Source: Methylobacter luteus IMV-B-3098 (GTDB lineage Bacteria; Pseudomonadota; Gammaproteobacteria; Methylococcales; Methylomonadaceae). Taken from it: a DNA stretch of 64,000 bases. Positions within the stretch are counted from its first letter, which is position 1; each line of letters starts with the position of its first letter. Shown one piece after another: positions 45,419 through 55,102 of this stretch. The notes under the pieces were generated by a model. The model was given only the letters and a program-made list of their open reading frames with translations. It had not been told where the DNA came from and ran no database searches. The DNA lies in the NCBI RefSeq assembly GCF_000427625.1, contig NZ_KE386569.1, positions 1,743,073 through 1,807,072 on the forward strand. Reading direction: 5' to 3'. Made by a program: the position numbers and the translations under genes.

Positions 45419-46204
45419 CTACTTTAAATACACATCAAACCTGAGCAATTTACCCTGAAAGCTCTCACTCGGCTTACCGCCCAAGGGTTCGGCATAGTCC
45501 GGACTTTTCACCACGACACGTTTTCCGGCCGCTTTCAAGGCCGCTTCAAAAAGCTGTTCCTTATCCTGATCATCACCCAGCAGATCGCGCAGCACCATCA
45601 TCGATTTTTTGGCCAGCGCCGATTTTTTCCGCTTGGACGGAAACATCGGGTCCAGATAGATGCAGTCAGGCGGCGTTTCCAATGCATCCATGATTTCAAT
45701 GGCGTTGCCGGCCAGCAGACGGGGCGGCTCCAGATTCAGGCGCTGCATCCAGTCCAGCCCGGCCAAACGCTTGAAACCGTCGGCCAGCAATTCGGCCATG
45801 ACCGGCGAGCGTTCTATGCACAGCAGTTCGTAGCCCATGCGGAAAATATGCAGGCTGTCCTGTGCCCAGCCTGTCGTCGCGTCGACGACGGTGCGGGTTT
45901 TGCGTCCGAGCGCGTGAGCCAGTGCGTCCTGCTTCGGCGCCGGCCATGAGCGCTGCTCGCCGCTGCGCGGCTCAATATCGACGAATAAACCGCCTTTTTT
46001 GAACAGTTCCCGATCGAGCAGTTTCAGCGCACCGTCGCGCCAGGTCAACAGGAAGGCTTCGGGAATATCTCGCGCAGGTGCCTGATAAAGCGGCACGCCC
46101 AGCCGTGCGGCCAGTTGCTGAAACGGCAACAGATCGCCATTGCCTTCATAAAGAACGGCAAGCTGTCCGATATACGGCTGGTTGATTGTGTTCATGCCTT
46201 TCAA
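45419..46204 (-). CDS. rsmJ: 16S rRNA m2G1516 methyltransferase RsmJ
   Basis: The 261-residue SAM-dependent methyltransferase modifies guanine 1516 of 16S rRNA. The SAM-binding VVDATTGWAQDSLHIFRMG and the catalytic YLDPMFPSKRKKSALAKK are characteristic of RsmJ. The first Met codons (46204 and 46195) are both possible; the second gives MNTINQPYIGQ. It lies on the SUF strand, 148 bases after sufU, with a 28-bp palindrome between, so it may be transcribed separately. Confidence 0.92.
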   Translation of the reverse strand: MKGMNTINQPYIGQLAVLYEGNGDLLPFQQLAARLGVPLYQAPARDIPEAFLLTWRDGALKLLDRELFKKGGLFVDIEPRSGEQRSWPAPKQDALAHALGRKTRTVVDATTGWAQDSLHIFRMGYELLCIERSPVMAELLADGFKRLAGLDWMQRLNLEPPRLLAGNAIEIMDALETPPDCIYLDPMFPSKRKKSALAKKSMMVLRDLLGDDQDKEQLFEAALKAAGKRVVVKSPDYAEPLGGKPSESFQGKLLRFDVYLK

Positions 46205-46263
46205 AAATCCGGTAGAGGTGCCTAAGGAATCTTAGCAACGCGTGCCAATGCTGATATCGCGGC

Positions 46264-46291
46264 TGTAGGGTCGAATTAATTCGACCCTACA
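46264..46291. repeat. 28-bp perfect intergenic palindrome
   Basis: The arms TGTAGGGTCGAATT and AATTCGACCCTACA are perfect complements with no loop. It lies between sufU and rsmJ. Imperfect relatives are at 16555-16580 and 44972-45017, so it is probably a dispersed repeat that could also act as a transcript end structure. Confidence 0.7.
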
Positions 46292-46351
46292 AGGCAAACG
46301 AGCGGTCGTCCTTGCAATTTGTGTACCCAGGCCAAGCGCTTATATTATGGC

Positions 46352-46804
46352 TTATTCCGTAGAAATCGATTTTCTCTCGTTCTTCAGCGCCGCATCGAGC
46401 GTATGCCAGGCCAATGTTGCGCATTTCACGCGCGCCGGATATTCGCGCACGCCGGCCAGCACGGCCAGTTTGCCGACCGCGGCCAGGCTGGCCTGTTCGT
46501 CCTTGCCGGTAGTCATTTCATGAAACTGTTTGAACAACTCTTCGGCTTCCTGCTCGGTTTTGCCTTTAATGATTTCAGTCATCAGCGAAACCGATGCCGT
46601 GGAAATGGCGCAGCCTGATCCCTGAAAGCTGGCATCCGCGATCACATCGCCGTCCATTTTCAAGAACAGCGTCAAACGATCGCCGCACAGCGGGTTAAAG
46701 CCTTCCACCTGCCGGTCCGCATTTTCCATGACGCGGAAATTGCGCGGGTTCCTGTTGTGGTCAAAAATGACCTCCTGATAGAGGTCGCGTAAGTCATCAA
46801 ACAT
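46352..46804 (-). CDS. sufU: Iron-sulfur scaffold/sulfur acceptor SufU
   Basis: The 150-residue IscU-like protein has Cys in NPLCGD, FQGSGCAIS and ARVKCATLAWHT, the three-cysteine zinc/cluster pattern of SufU. The length and the MTTGKDE insertion before the last cysteine also fit SufU rather than IscU. It accepts sulfur from SufS and passes it to the SufBCD scaffold. ATG 46804 gives the family start MFDDLRDLYQEVI; the frame extends to 46900 but into sufS. It is the last suf gene, 79 bases after sufS. Confidence 0.9.
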   Translation of the reverse strand: MFDDLRDLYQEVIFDHNRNPRNFRVMENADRQVEGFNPLCGDRLTLFLKMDGDVIADASFQGSGCAISTASVSLMTEIIKGKTEQEAEELFKQFHEMTTGKDEQASLAAVGKLAVLAGVREYPARVKCATLAWHTLDAALKNERKSISTE

Positions 46805-46883
46805 GTTTGTTCTCTGTAAATTCGGTATAAAAATGGAAACAAAGCCCGAACGGATTAGCGACCGGCTTCGCGCATTACAAGCT

Positions 46884-48107
46884 TCAGCCAAATACCTCAA
46901 TCAAGGATTTCACCCCCTGCATCAACACATCGATTTCTTCCTTGGTGTTGTACATGGCGAACGAGGCTCTTGCCGTGGCCGGAACCTCGAAGAAATCCAT
47001 CACCGGCATGGCGCAATGGTGCCCTGCCCTGACTGCGATGCCCAAACTGTCCAGCATGGTGCCGATGTCGTGCGGATGGATTTTATCGAGCACGAAAGAC
47101 AGAATCGCGCCTTTGTGCCCGGCCTCGCCGATAATGCGCAGCCCTTTGATCTGCCTGGCCTGTTCAGTGGCATAAGCCAGCAACTCAGCCTCGTAAGCCG
47201 CAACGGCATCCATGCCGATTTCATTCAGATAGTCGATGGCGGCACCAAGCCCGACCACATCGGCAATACTGGGCGTGCCGGCTTCAAACTTGTACGGCAA
47301 CACATTGTATTCCGTCTCTTCGAAGGTGACCTTGCGTATCATGTCGCCGCCCCCCTGATACGGAGGCATGGCTTCCAGCAGCGCCTGTTTGCCGTATAAC
47401 ACACCGATACCGGATGGACCGTAAAGTTTATGGCCCGAGAAGGCGTAAAAGTCGCAATCCAGTTCCTGCACGTCAACCGGCATGTGCGGAATAGCCTGCG
47501 CACCGTCCAGTAATACCGGAATGCCCTTGCTGTGCGCTACGGCAATGATCTTCCTGACCGGATTGACCGTACCCAGAGCATTGGACATATGCACGATGGA
47601 AACCAGCCGGGTCTTATCGTTCAGCAGTTTTTCAAATTCGTCGTAAATCAATTCGCCTTTATGATTGATCGGCGCAACTCTTAGCACCGCGCCGGTCTGC
47701 TGGCACAGCATTTGCCAGGGCACAATATTGGAATGATGTTCCATGCGGCTGACCACAATTTCGTCGCCGGCTTTGATATTAGCCCGGCCGAAGGTCTGAG
47801 CGACCAGATTGATGGCTTCCGTCGTGCCTTTGACAAAAATAATCTCTTTGTCGCTGGCCGCATTGATAAATTCCTTGACCTTGATGCGCGCCGCCTCGAA
47901 CTGATCGGTGGAACGCACGCTCAAGGTGTGCACGCCGCGGTGCACATTGGCGTAATCGTGGCGATACAAATGCGAGATGCTGTCGATCACCACGTTGGGC
48001 TTCTGGCAGGTGGCGGCATTATCCAGGTAAACCAGGGGCTTGTTGCGGATTTTCTGCGCCAGGATAGGAAAATCGGCCCGAATTTTTGCTACAGGGAAAT
48101 TGGTCAT
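46884..48107 (-). CDS. sufS: Cysteine desulfurase SufS
   Basis: The 407-residue class V PLP enzyme removes sulfur from cysteine. It shows the PLP-lysine site in FSGHKLYGPSGIGVLYG and the catalytic Cys in RAGHHCAMPVMDFF, the SufS/CsdA type (group II) without the long mobile loop of IscS. ATG 48107 gives MTNFPVAKIRADFPIL, the usual beginning; the frame extends upstream to 48155 without family similarity. It works with SufU downstream. Gap to sufD is 104 bases. Confidence 0.93.
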   Translation of the reverse strand: MTNFPVAKIRADFPILAQKIRNKPLVYLDNAATCQKPNVVIDSISHLYRHDYANVHRGVHTLSVRSTDQFEAARIKVKEFINAASDKEIIFVKGTTEAINLVAQTFGRANIKAGDEIVVSRMEHHSNIVPWQMLCQQTGAVLRVAPINHKGELIYDEFEKLLNDKTRLVSIVHMSNALGTVNPVRKIIAVAHSKGIPVLLDGAQAIPHMPVDVQELDCDFYAFSGHKLYGPSGIGVLYGKQALLEAMPPYQGGGDMIRKVTFEETEYNVLPYKFEAGTPSIADVVGLGAAIDYLNEIGMDAVAAYEAELLAYATEQARQIKGLRIIGEAGHKGAILSFVLDKIHPHDIGTMLDSLGIAVRAGHHCAMPVMDFFEVPATARASFAMYNTKEEIDVLMQGVKSLIEVFG

Positions 48108-48211
48108 AATTTTAATATTTCGAAAATTTACGCGTCGCTTAATCAGCAATGCCACAGACTATTTAACTTAATTAACTTGAACGATGCCGTCTGCATGAAA
48201 GTCAGCCCGGC

Positions 48212-49537
48212 TTACAGCCATTCCTTCTTAACGCCTTCCTGAGGGAAGCGCGCCAACACCTGCTCCAGCACCCTGTCGTGCAGGCCTTTGATCTTGACCT
48301 TGTCGACCATCTCATTGGCAAACGCGAAAGTCAGCATATTGCGGGCCGTCTCCTCATCGACGCAGCGCGATTGCAGGTAAAAAATCGATTTTTCATCGAG
48401 CTGGCCTACCGTCACCCCGTGCCCGCACTTGACGTCATCGGCATAGATTTCCAGCTGCGGCTTGGTATCGACCTCGGCATCATCGGACAGCAGCAGATTG
48501 CGGTTATTCATTTCCGAATCGGTGTTCTGCGCATCTTCCGCCACAATTACGCGCCCTTGAAACACGCCCCTGGCCCTGTCATCGAGCACGCCTTTGTAGA
48601 CTTCACGGCTGATACCGCGCGGCTTCAAGTGAATGATGCGCGTATGGTTGTCGATATGCTGGCGTTTGCCACCTAAAAACAGGCCGTTCAACTCGCATTC
48701 GGACGCATGATCGAGATCGGCATGGATATCGCTGCGCGCCAGCAGGCCGCCAAACGCAAAGTTATGATGCCGGAAGCGCGCATCGCGCTCCTGCTTAACG
48801 TAGATGCCGCCGAAATGGTAGGCTTTCTCGGACTCGCTTTGCTGTTTAAATAGGGTCAGGTCCGCATTAGGCCCAACGAACACTTCGGTAACGGCTGCCG
48901 ACAGATAAGCCTGATCCAGACCGACGAACGCCTCTATGACTTGCGCTTCGGCCATGTCATCGACAATGACGATATTGCGCGTTGCAGCCAGCGTATCGGC
49001 CTGCGTGACAATGTGCAGCAGCTGCACCGGTTTTGCCAGTACCTGTTTGGCCGGCACATGCACAAACAGCCCATCGGTAAACCAGGCCGTATTGAAGGCG
49101 ATGAAGCTGTTCTCCTCACCCGCCGCGGCACGGCCCAGATGCTGTTCCAGTGATACAGATTGTGCATTCAACGCCTCGGCCATGCTCATCACCGAAACCG
49201 CTTCAGGCAGCCCGTCCAGCACTGACAGTTCCGCCGAAAAATGTCCGTCAATCAACACGATCGACCAGGCATCTTCCAGTTGATGCTGTTTCAGCCAGTC
49301 CGCATCGACCGTATTGGCCGTTAAACCGGTAACCGGCTTAAACAGCTTCTTCTCGATCGCGGACACATTCGTGTAACGCCATTCTTCTTCGCGCAGCGAA
49401 GGAAAACCGTGCACCGAGAATGTCGCCAGCGCCTCGCTTCTCAACTGCTGTAGCCAGGGCAACGACTGCCCCGGCAAAGCTGGCGCTATGGTTTGATATT
49501 CAGCCGTATAACGGCTTGCTGTTGCTGTAGTCATCAA
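48212..49537 (-). CDS. sufD: Fe-S cluster assembly protein SufD
   Basis: The 441-residue SufB/SufD-fold protein has [70 protein letters not shown] and the C-terminal [17 protein letters not shown], all typical of SufD. It pairs with SufB and binds the SufC ATPase to build and release Fe-S clusters. It overlaps sufC by 4 bases (ATGA), so the two are translated in step. Length is normal. Confidence 0.93.
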   Translation of the reverse strand: MMTTATASRYTAEYQTIAPALPGQSLPWLQQLRSEALATFSVHGFPSLREEEWRYTNVSAIEKKLFKPVTGLTANTVDADWLKQHQLEDAWSIVLIDGHFSAELSVLDGLPEAVSVMSMAEALNAQSVSLEQHLGRAAAGEENSFIAFNTAWFTDGLFVHVPAKQVLAKPVQLLHIVTQADTLAATRNIVIVDDMAEAQVIEAFVGLDQAYLSAAVTEVFVGPNADLTLFKQQSESEKAYHFGGIYVKQERDARFRHHNFAFGGLLARSDIHADLDHASECELNGLFLGGKRQHIDNHTRIIHLKPRGISREVYKGVLDDRARGVFQGRVIVAEDAQNTDSEMNNRNLLLSDDAEVDTKPQLEIYADDVKCGHGVTVGQLDEKSIFYLQSRCVDEETARNMLTFAFANEMVDKVKIKGLHDRVLEQVLARFPQEGVKKEWL

Positions 49538-50277
49538 GCAGCCTCAATCCAACTGTAACCTTTCTCTTCCAGCTCCAATGCCAACTCGGGGCCGCCGGAT
49601 TTGACGATTTGCCCATGAGCCAGTACATGCACGAAGTCCGGTTTGATGTAATCCAGCAAGCGCTGATAGTGCGTCACCATGACAAAGGAACGCTCCGGCG
49701 AACGCAAGGAATTGACGCCTTCCGCGACGATTTTCAGCGCATCGATATCCAGGCCCGAATCGGTTTCATCAAGGATGCACAATTTAGGTTCCAGTATCGC
49801 CATCTGCAGGATCTCATTGCGTTTCTTTTCACCGCCCGAGAAGCCTTCGTTAACGGCGCGGTACAGAAACCGTTCATCCATTTCCAACAGGCGCACCTTG
49901 TCCTTGACCAGGGTCAAAAAATCCATCGCGTCGACTTCCGGCAGGCCGTGATGCTTGCGGATAGCGTTCAGCGCCGCTTTCAGCAAATAGATATTGCTGA
50001 CGCCCGGGATTTCGACCGGATATTGAAAGGCCAGGAACACACCTTCACGCGCCCGGATTTCAGGAGCCATCTCCACCAGATTCTTGTTCTGATAAGTGAC
50101 AGAGCCTTCCGTGACGGTATAACCGCTCTTGCCCGACAACACATGCGACAGAGTGCTTTTGCCGGAACCGTTCGGCCCCATGATGGCATGAATCTCGCCG
50201 GCATTGATCTGCAGATTAATGCCTTTAAGAATGGGCTTGTCGCCTACGCTGACATGAAGATTTTCTATGCTGAGCAT
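49534..50277 (-). CDS. sufC: Fe-S assembly ATPase SufC
   Basis: The 247-residue ABC-type ATPase of the SufBC2D complex has Walker [17 protein letters not shown], a Q-loop region [11 protein letters not shown], the signature-like [15 protein letters not shown] and Walker [17 protein letters not shown], with the DETDSGLD variant typical of SufC. It overlaps sufD. Upstream, 67 bases separate it from the hicA stop: the toxin-antitoxin pair interrupts the usual sufB-sufC adjacency. Confidence 0.94.
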   Translation of the reverse strand: MLSIENLHVSVGDKPILKGINLQINAGEIHAIMGPNGSGKSTLSHVLSGKSGYTVTEGSVTYQNKNLVEMAPEIRAREGVFLAFQYPVEIPGVSNIYLLKAALNAIRKHHGLPEVDAMDFLTLVKDKVRLLEMDERFLYRAVNEGFSGGEKKRNEILQMAILEPKLCILDETDSGLDIDALKIVAEGVNSLRSPERSFVMVTHYQRLLDYIKPDFVHVLAHGQIVKSGGPELALELEEKGYSWIEAA

Positions 50278-50344
50278 ATTTGTTTTACCTGATTAAATTA
50301 AATTTCTTTTTTGGACCGGATTATTGCCAATCCAAATTACTAAA

Positions 50345-50533
50345 TTATTTGATGGGTTTTACACCCAAGTCTTTGCAAATCTTATTAGCCAAAATGTCTT
50401 TGATCTCACTATGCCGAGGGATGGCTGAACGGCTATTTTGCGATGGATTGTGCCACCATGAATGCCATCCGCCTTCTCTCAACAGTTCACAACCTTGTGC
50501 TTTCAAATATTTGAGCAACTCCGTCCGCTTCAT
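50345..50533 (-). CDS. hicA: HicA-family toxin
   Basis: The 62-residue double-stranded-RNA-binding-fold mRNA interferase has MKRTELLKYLKAQGCELLRE, then the active His region GGWHSWWHNP and PRHSEIKDILANKICKDLGV. The catalytic His is the one in WHSWWH. It follows hicB with a 4-base overlap and lies inside the suf operon between sufB and sufC. HicB-before-HicA order is the reverse of the E. coli locus but frequent in this small-HicB group. Whether it is active cannot be told. Confidence 0.85.
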   Translation of the reverse strand: MKRTELLKYLKAQGCELLREGGWHSWWHNPSQNSRSAIPRHSEIKDILANKICKDLGVKPIK

Positions 50534-50742
50534 ATAGCAATGCGTTCTTCTCTATAATGCGCACCCGCATTTGCTAAAGCTTCTTCTCGATTGAATGCCA
50601 ATGCTTCCTGCAAGGTTACTTTTAAACTTTCCAGTAATTCGTCATGCGTTGCTTCCTGGCAATTGACGCCGGGAATCTCCTCGATCCAGCCTATCCACCA
50701 ATCGCCTTCCTGCTTTACAATCGCGGTATATTCATTTTTCAT
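50530..50742 (-). CDS. hicB: HicB-family antitoxin
   Basis: The 70-residue protein has MKNEYTAIVKQEGDWWIGWI and EIPGVNCQEATHDELLESLKVTLQEALAF, the partial RNase-H-like HicB domain that neutralises HicA. There is no C-terminal DNA-binding domain (helix-turn-helix or ribbon-helix-helix), so repression of its own promoter through this protein is unlikely; expression may come from the suf promoter. It begins 19 bases after the sufB stop. Both genes look intact. Confidence 0.85.
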   Translation of the reverse strand: MKNEYTAIVKQEGDWWIGWIEEIPGVNCQEATHDELLESLKVTLQEALAFNREEALANAGAHYREERIAI

Positions 50743-50761
50743 TTCGCAACTCCCAACAGCC

Positions 50762-52210
50762 TTACCCTACCGAACCTTCCAGACTCAGCCCCAGTAGAGC
50801 CTGTGCCTCGACCGCAAATTCCATCGGCAGTTCCTTGAACACTTCCTTACAGAAACCGTTCACGATCATCGATACGGCATCTTCCGCCGACAGGCCGCGT
50901 TGCTGGCAGAAAAACAGCTGATCTTCACTGATCTTGGATGTAGTCGCTTCATGCTCGACCTGCGCCGAAGGTTGTTTGACCTCAACATAAGGGAACGTAT
51001 GCGCACCGCATTTATCGCCGATCAGCAAGGAGTCGCACTGGGTATAGTTGCGCGCATTCTCGGCGCTTTTCAGCACCTTGACCAAACCGCGATAGGTATT
51101 CTGCGCGCGGCCTGCCGAAATGCCCTTCGAGACAATCGTGCTGCGGGTATTTTTGCCGATATGGATCATCTTGGTACCGGTATCGGCCTGCTGAAAATTA
51201 TTGGTCAGCGCGACCGAGTAAAACTCGCCGACAGAATTGTCGCCGGTCAAAATGCAGCTGGGGTATTTCCAGGTGATCGCCGAACCGGTCTCAACTTGCG
51301 TCCATGATACTTTGGAGTTTTCGCCACGGCAGTCGGCCCGTTTGGTCACGAAGTTATAAATGCCGCCCCGGCCTTCCTTATCGCCCGGATACCAGTTTTG
51401 CACGGTGGAGTATTTAATCGTCGCGTCTTTCAATGCGATCAGCTCGACCACGGCCGCATGCAACTGATTCTCGTCGCGCATGGGCGCCGTACAGCCTTCC
51501 AGATAACTGACATGGCTGCCTTCGTCGGCAATGATCAGCGTTCTTTCAAACTGCCCGGTATTGGCGGCATTGATACGGAAATAGGTCGACAATTCCATCG
51601 GGCAGCGCACGCCTTTCGGAATGTAGACGAATGAGCCGTCCGTAAACACGGCCGCATTGAGTGCGGCAAAGAAGTTGTCGGTATGCGGCACGACCGAGCC
51701 CAGATATTGTTTGACCAGCTCCGGATAGTCGCGCAGGGCTTCCGAGATCGGGCAAAAAATAACGCCGGCTTCTTTCAGCTTGCCTTTAAACGTCGTCGCC
51801 ACCGATACGCTGTCAAACACCGCATCGACAGCCACGCCGGCCAGCCGCTCCTGTTCATCCAGCGGAATGCCGAGTTTCTTGTAGGCTTCCAGCACCTGCG
51901 GATCGACTTCGTCCAGGCTTTTCGGACCGTCTTCCTTGCGTTTGGGCGCCGAATAGTAGCTGATATCCTGATAGTCAATCGGATCAAAATGGACGAAAGC
52001 CCAGGCCGGCGACTTCATGGTCTGCCAGTGGCGGAATGCTTTCAGCCGGTACTCGAGCATAAACTCGGGCTCATTCTTGACCTTGGACAGTTTATGAATG
52101 ACCTCTTCATTCAATCCGGGCGGAAACGTGGTGGTTTCCAGCTCAGTCACAAAGCCCTGCTTGTATTCCCGACTGATCAGGTTCTCGATTTCTTTCGCAC
52201 TTGTTGACAT
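50762..52210 (-). CDS. sufB: Fe-S cluster assembly protein SufB
   Basis: The 482-residue SufB has [60 protein letters not shown] and [19 protein letters not shown], motifs that include cysteines proposed for cluster assembly. It is the scaffold subunit of SufBC2D. It begins 14 bases after the Rrf2 regulator gene and ends 19 bases before hicB, so all are likely one transcript. Length is as usual for proteobacterial SufB. Confidence 0.94.
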   Translation of the reverse strand: MSTSAKEIENLISREYKQGFVTELETTTFPPGLNEEVIHKLSKVKNEPEFMLEYRLKAFRHWQTMKSPAWAFVHFDPIDYQDISYYSAPKRKEDGPKSLDEVDPQVLEAYKKLGIPLDEQERLAGVAVDAVFDSVSVATTFKGKLKEAGVIFCPISEALRDYPELVKQYLGSVVPHTDNFFAALNAAVFTDGSFVYIPKGVRCPMELSTYFRINAANTGQFERTLIIADEGSHVSYLEGCTAPMRDENQLHAAVVELIALKDATIKYSTVQNWYPGDKEGRGGIYNFVTKRADCRGENSKVSWTQVETGSAITWKYPSCILTGDNSVGEFYSVALTNNFQQADTGTKMIHIGKNTRSTIVSKGISAGRAQNTYRGLVKVLKSAENARNYTQCDSLLIGDKCGAHTFPYVEVKQPSAQVEHEATTSKISEDQLFFCQQRGLSAEDAVSMIVNGFCKEVFKELPMEFAVEAQALLGLSLEGSVG

Positions 52211-52224
52211 AAAAAACTCTAAAT

Positions 52225-52674
52225 TTAACGATATAAACTGGCCACCGGAATGAAAACCTCTTCCGGCACGACGGCAGGTCTGATCATATCCGCCAGAGTC
52301 ACTGACTCCAGTGCGTTATGAATCGTCCGGTTAATCACACCCCAGTTGCTGCGAATATCGCAGCCCGTAGCCTGCTCGCAGCCCTGATGGGAAATACTGC
52401 ATTCGGTCAGCGCAATCGGTCCTTCCAAAGCACCGATAATTGCCGCCACGCTGATTTTTTCAGGCACCCTGGCTAACGCATAACCGCCTTTGGCGCCGCG
52501 CGTGGACATCAGCACGCCCGCTTTCACAAGCAACTTAAGAATCTTGCTGACCGTCGGCAAAGCAATACCTGTTGCCGCCGCTATTTCCATAGCCGCATGC
52601 ACATGCGATCGATCTCTTGCCATAAAGCTCAAAATGACCGTTGCATAGTCAGTTAATTTGCTCAACCGTAACAT
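52225..52674 (-). CDS. Rrf2-family regulator of the SUF operon
   Basis: The 149-residue winged-helix protein resembles IscR/SufR-type regulators. The helix-turn-helix is in [22 protein letters not shown] with the [11 protein letters not shown] wing. Three cysteines, C92, C99 and C105 ([12 protein letters not shown]), fit [2Fe-2S] ligation. An IscR type-1-like operator is directly upstream, which points to cluster-dependent autoregulation of the whole suf operon. The family is often annotated 'SUF system Fe-S cluster assembly regulator'. It is the first gene of the operon; the sensing mode is inferred from the cysteines. Confidence 0.88.
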   Translation of the reverse strand: MLRLSKLTDYATVILSFMARDRSHVHAAMEIAAATGIALPTVSKILKLLVKAGVLMSTRGAKGGYALARVPEKISVAAIIGALEGPIALTECSISHQGCEQATGCDIRSNWGVINRTIHNALESVTLADMIRPAVVPEEVFIPVASLYR

Positions 52675-52691
52675 ACCTACTCCTCTAATTA

Positions 52692-52708
52692 AGGACTATT
52701 TTAGTCCT
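52692..52708. promoter_or_regulatory. IscR-like operator upstream of the SUF operon
   Basis: AGGACTA-TTT-TAGTCCT is a perfect 7-3-7 palindrome containing GACTA-TTT-TAGTC, which fits the GACTR-www-YAGTC core of IscR type 1 sites. It lies 17 bases upstream of the Rrf2 regulator ATG (leftward). AATTAA and TTAATT flank it symmetrically. Confidence 0.75.
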
Positions 52709-52762
52709 ATTTAATTCCGTAGTAAAGAACTTGGTTATTATCAAGGCGCTAAATCGCCGCAA

Positions 52763-55027
52763 TTAACGACTATTCCAGTATTTGCTTTCCACTGTCCGCA
52801 TACTCTGTACAGCTAGCGATTCTTTATCAGCTTCGACGAAAATCGCGCCTTGATCGGCGACGTTCAGCCATTTCGCTTTTATGTCCTGATAGCGCTTCAA
52901 CACGAACTGATGGGGAAAGCCGAATTGATTGCGGTAGCCGGCCGGAATGAGTACATAATCGGGCTGAACGGTTTGCAGGAACATCGGGGTTGACGAAGTT
53001 TTACTGCCATGGTGCGCCGCAATCAGCACATCGGCCTTTAGCTGCTCGCCATAAACCCCGACCAGCCAGGATTCCGCCGCCGCTTCTATATCGCCCGTCA
53101 ATAACACAGAGTTCTTTTCGGACTGAATCTTCAAGACGCAGGAATTATCGTTTTCCGAAACAAAGCCGGGCGGGCGCGGCGACAATACCGTGAATATCAC
53201 GCCGTCCCAATCCCACGACTGCGCCGCCGCACAGGCGATCGGCGAATGACTGCTTAGCTGCTGTGGCACACTGGTAAGCACCTGTTCGGTCTCGATGTCT
53301 GCCAATAATGATTCGGCGCCGCCGATGTGATCGTTATCGCCGTGACTGATGACCAGACTGTCGATCTTGTCGACACCCTGCTTGCGTAAAAAAGGCAGCA
53401 GCACGCTCTGCCCCATATCGCTTTGTTCGGAAAATTTCGCGCCGGTATCGTACACAAGCACATGATGGGATGTTTGCACGACCGCCGACAAGCCTTGACC
53501 GACGTCCAGCAAGGTCATTTTGAAATTGCCTGTTTCAGGCTGTTCCGGTTTGGTAAAGACCACGGGCAGAAACATCACCAGTCCCAGCCAGCGGGCCGGC
53601 ATGCCTGCAGGCGCCAGCATGATCAGAACACCGGGTATGGCAAAACACAATGCCCAGACCGAAGGCTCTGCATGATTTATCGCGGACAGCGGCGCGGACG
53701 CCAGCTCATTCAATATCCACCATAGCCCCTGTAGCACGGCATCAACAAGAAAAAGCAGTTTACCGGCCAATGCCGACGATACAAACATCACCATCACCGT
53801 CAGCAACGACAGCGGCACAGCCAGAAAGCTGACAACGGGCACCGCAATCAAATTTGCCAACGGCGCAATTATTGAAACCTGCTGAAAAAAGAATAACAAC
53901 AGCGGCGACAAGGCCACAGTCGTGGCCCAATTTATCTTTATAACCCCTTCAAAATAGCCGGGCTTGCCCAAGCGCCCGGCAACGGCATAGACAATCACAG
54001 CCACAGCCAGAAATGAAAGCCAGAACCCTGCCGACAGGACGGCTAACGGGTCCAGCAGTAAAACCGCGAACATGGCGACAGCCAACGTATTTAAAGAATG
54101 GGTATTGCGCTGCAGGATAATGGCGGCCATAAAGATAGCCAGCATAACGACCGCGCGTTGCGTCGGTATCGAAAATCCAGCCAACGCCGAATACAGGATA
54201 GCAGCGGCTAATGCCGACAGCGCGGCAACCCGCTGAGGCGGCCAGGCTAACAGGTTCGTCCATGCCCAGAGCCTGAGCACGACAAAATAAACCAGTCCGG
54301 CAATCAATCCGATATGCGAACCGGAAATCACCATCAAATGGAGCGTGCCGGTCTTGCGAAAAACCTCCCACTGCTCCTGCGGAATACTGCTGCCATCGCC
54401 AATAGCCAGGGCTTTTACAAGCGCCAGACTCTGTGTATCGCCCGGCAACTGCGACAACCGGTCGACTATGCGCTGCCGTCCTGCCGAAATGCTGTACCAG
54501 GCGGGCTCATCCGGCAACAGAGCGGGCGCCGGATTATTGCGCACATACCCTGTCGCACCGATACCCTCAGCGAACAGCCAACGCTCATAGTCAAACCCGC
54601 CGGGATTCAAATTGCCATGCGGTCGCTTCAACTTGACCGTAAACGACCAATGCTGGCCTGCCTTAATCTCATGCCTGGGGTAATACCAGCTCAATTTAAC
54701 TTTCGAAGGCAGATCACGGGTGGAGTCGGTAATAACAAAATCGAAGCGGGCGCGTTTTTCATCCTGTTCCGGCAAATCGGCAATAACGCCTTTAACCGGT
54801 ATATCGATCCCTTCCAATGACTCGGGCAGACGATCCGACAACCTGTTCATTGCAAACAGCACAGCCCATGTAATGCCCAGCATAAAAAACAGCCCTCGCC
54901 AGAAGCGCAGCCATGCCATCAAGCCAACAATAACAACCCCTGCCATTAGCCATTGGATAGCCGGCAATGTCGGCAACTGCTGGACCAGCAAAACGCCGGC
55001 TAAATATAACAGTGAAGAAACAAGCAT
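52763..55027 (-). CDS. comEC: DNA internalisation protein ComEC/Rec2
   Basis: The 754-residue inner-membrane channel protein for DNA uptake has three parts. The N-terminal region holds an OB-like segment (residues 60-190) between membrane helices. The central Competence domain holds many membrane segments (GDGSSIPQEQWEVFRKTGTLHLMVISGSHIGL). The C-terminal metallo-beta-lactamase domain has SHGDNDHIGGAESLL and AAHHGSKTSSTP. Length is typical. It faces away from the DUF2062 gene, and 88 bases separate it from the suf operator on its 3' side. Confidence 0.92.
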   Translation of the reverse strand: MLVSSLLYLAGVLLVQQLPTLPAIQWLMAGVVIVGLMAWLRFWRGLFFMLGITWAVLFAMNRLSDRLPESLEGIDIPVKGVIADLPEQDEKRARFDFVITDSTRDLPSKVKLSWYYPRHEIKAGQHWSFTVKLKRPHGNLNPGGFDYERWLFAEGIGATGYVRNNPAPALLPDEPAWYSISAGRQRIVDRLSQLPGDTQSLALVKALAIGDGSSIPQEQWEVFRKTGTLHLMVISGSHIGLIAGLVYFVVLRLWAWTNLLAWPPQRVAALSALAAAILYSALAGFSIPTQRAVVMLAIFMAAIILQRNTHSLNTLAVAMFAVLLLDPLAVLSAGFWLSFLAVAVIVYAVAGRLGKPGYFEGVIKINWATTVALSPLLLFFFQQVSIIAPLANLIAVPVVSFLAVPLSLLTVMVMFVSSALAGKLLFLVDAVLQGLWWILNELASAPLSAINHAEPSVWALCFAIPGVLIMLAPAGMPARWLGLVMFLPVVFTKPEQPETGNFKMTLLDVGQGLSAVVQTSHHVLVYDTGAKFSEQSDMGQSVLLPFLRKQGVDKIDSLVISHGDNDHIGGAESLLADIETEQVLTSVPQQLSSHSPIACAAAQSWDWDGVIFTVLSPRPPGFVSENDNSCVLKIQSEKNSVLLTGDIEAAAESWLVGVYGEQLKADVLIAAHHGSKTSSTPMFLQTVQPDYVLIPAGYRNQFGFPHQFVLKRYQDIKAKWLNVADQGAIFVEADKESLAVQSMRTVESKYWNSR

Positions 55028-55102
55028 TCAGATACCGGTATTTTGAGGCCAACAAAAACCTGATAGACTTGAAAAGATTAAGTGACTTTCGATGCAAACA
55101 CG

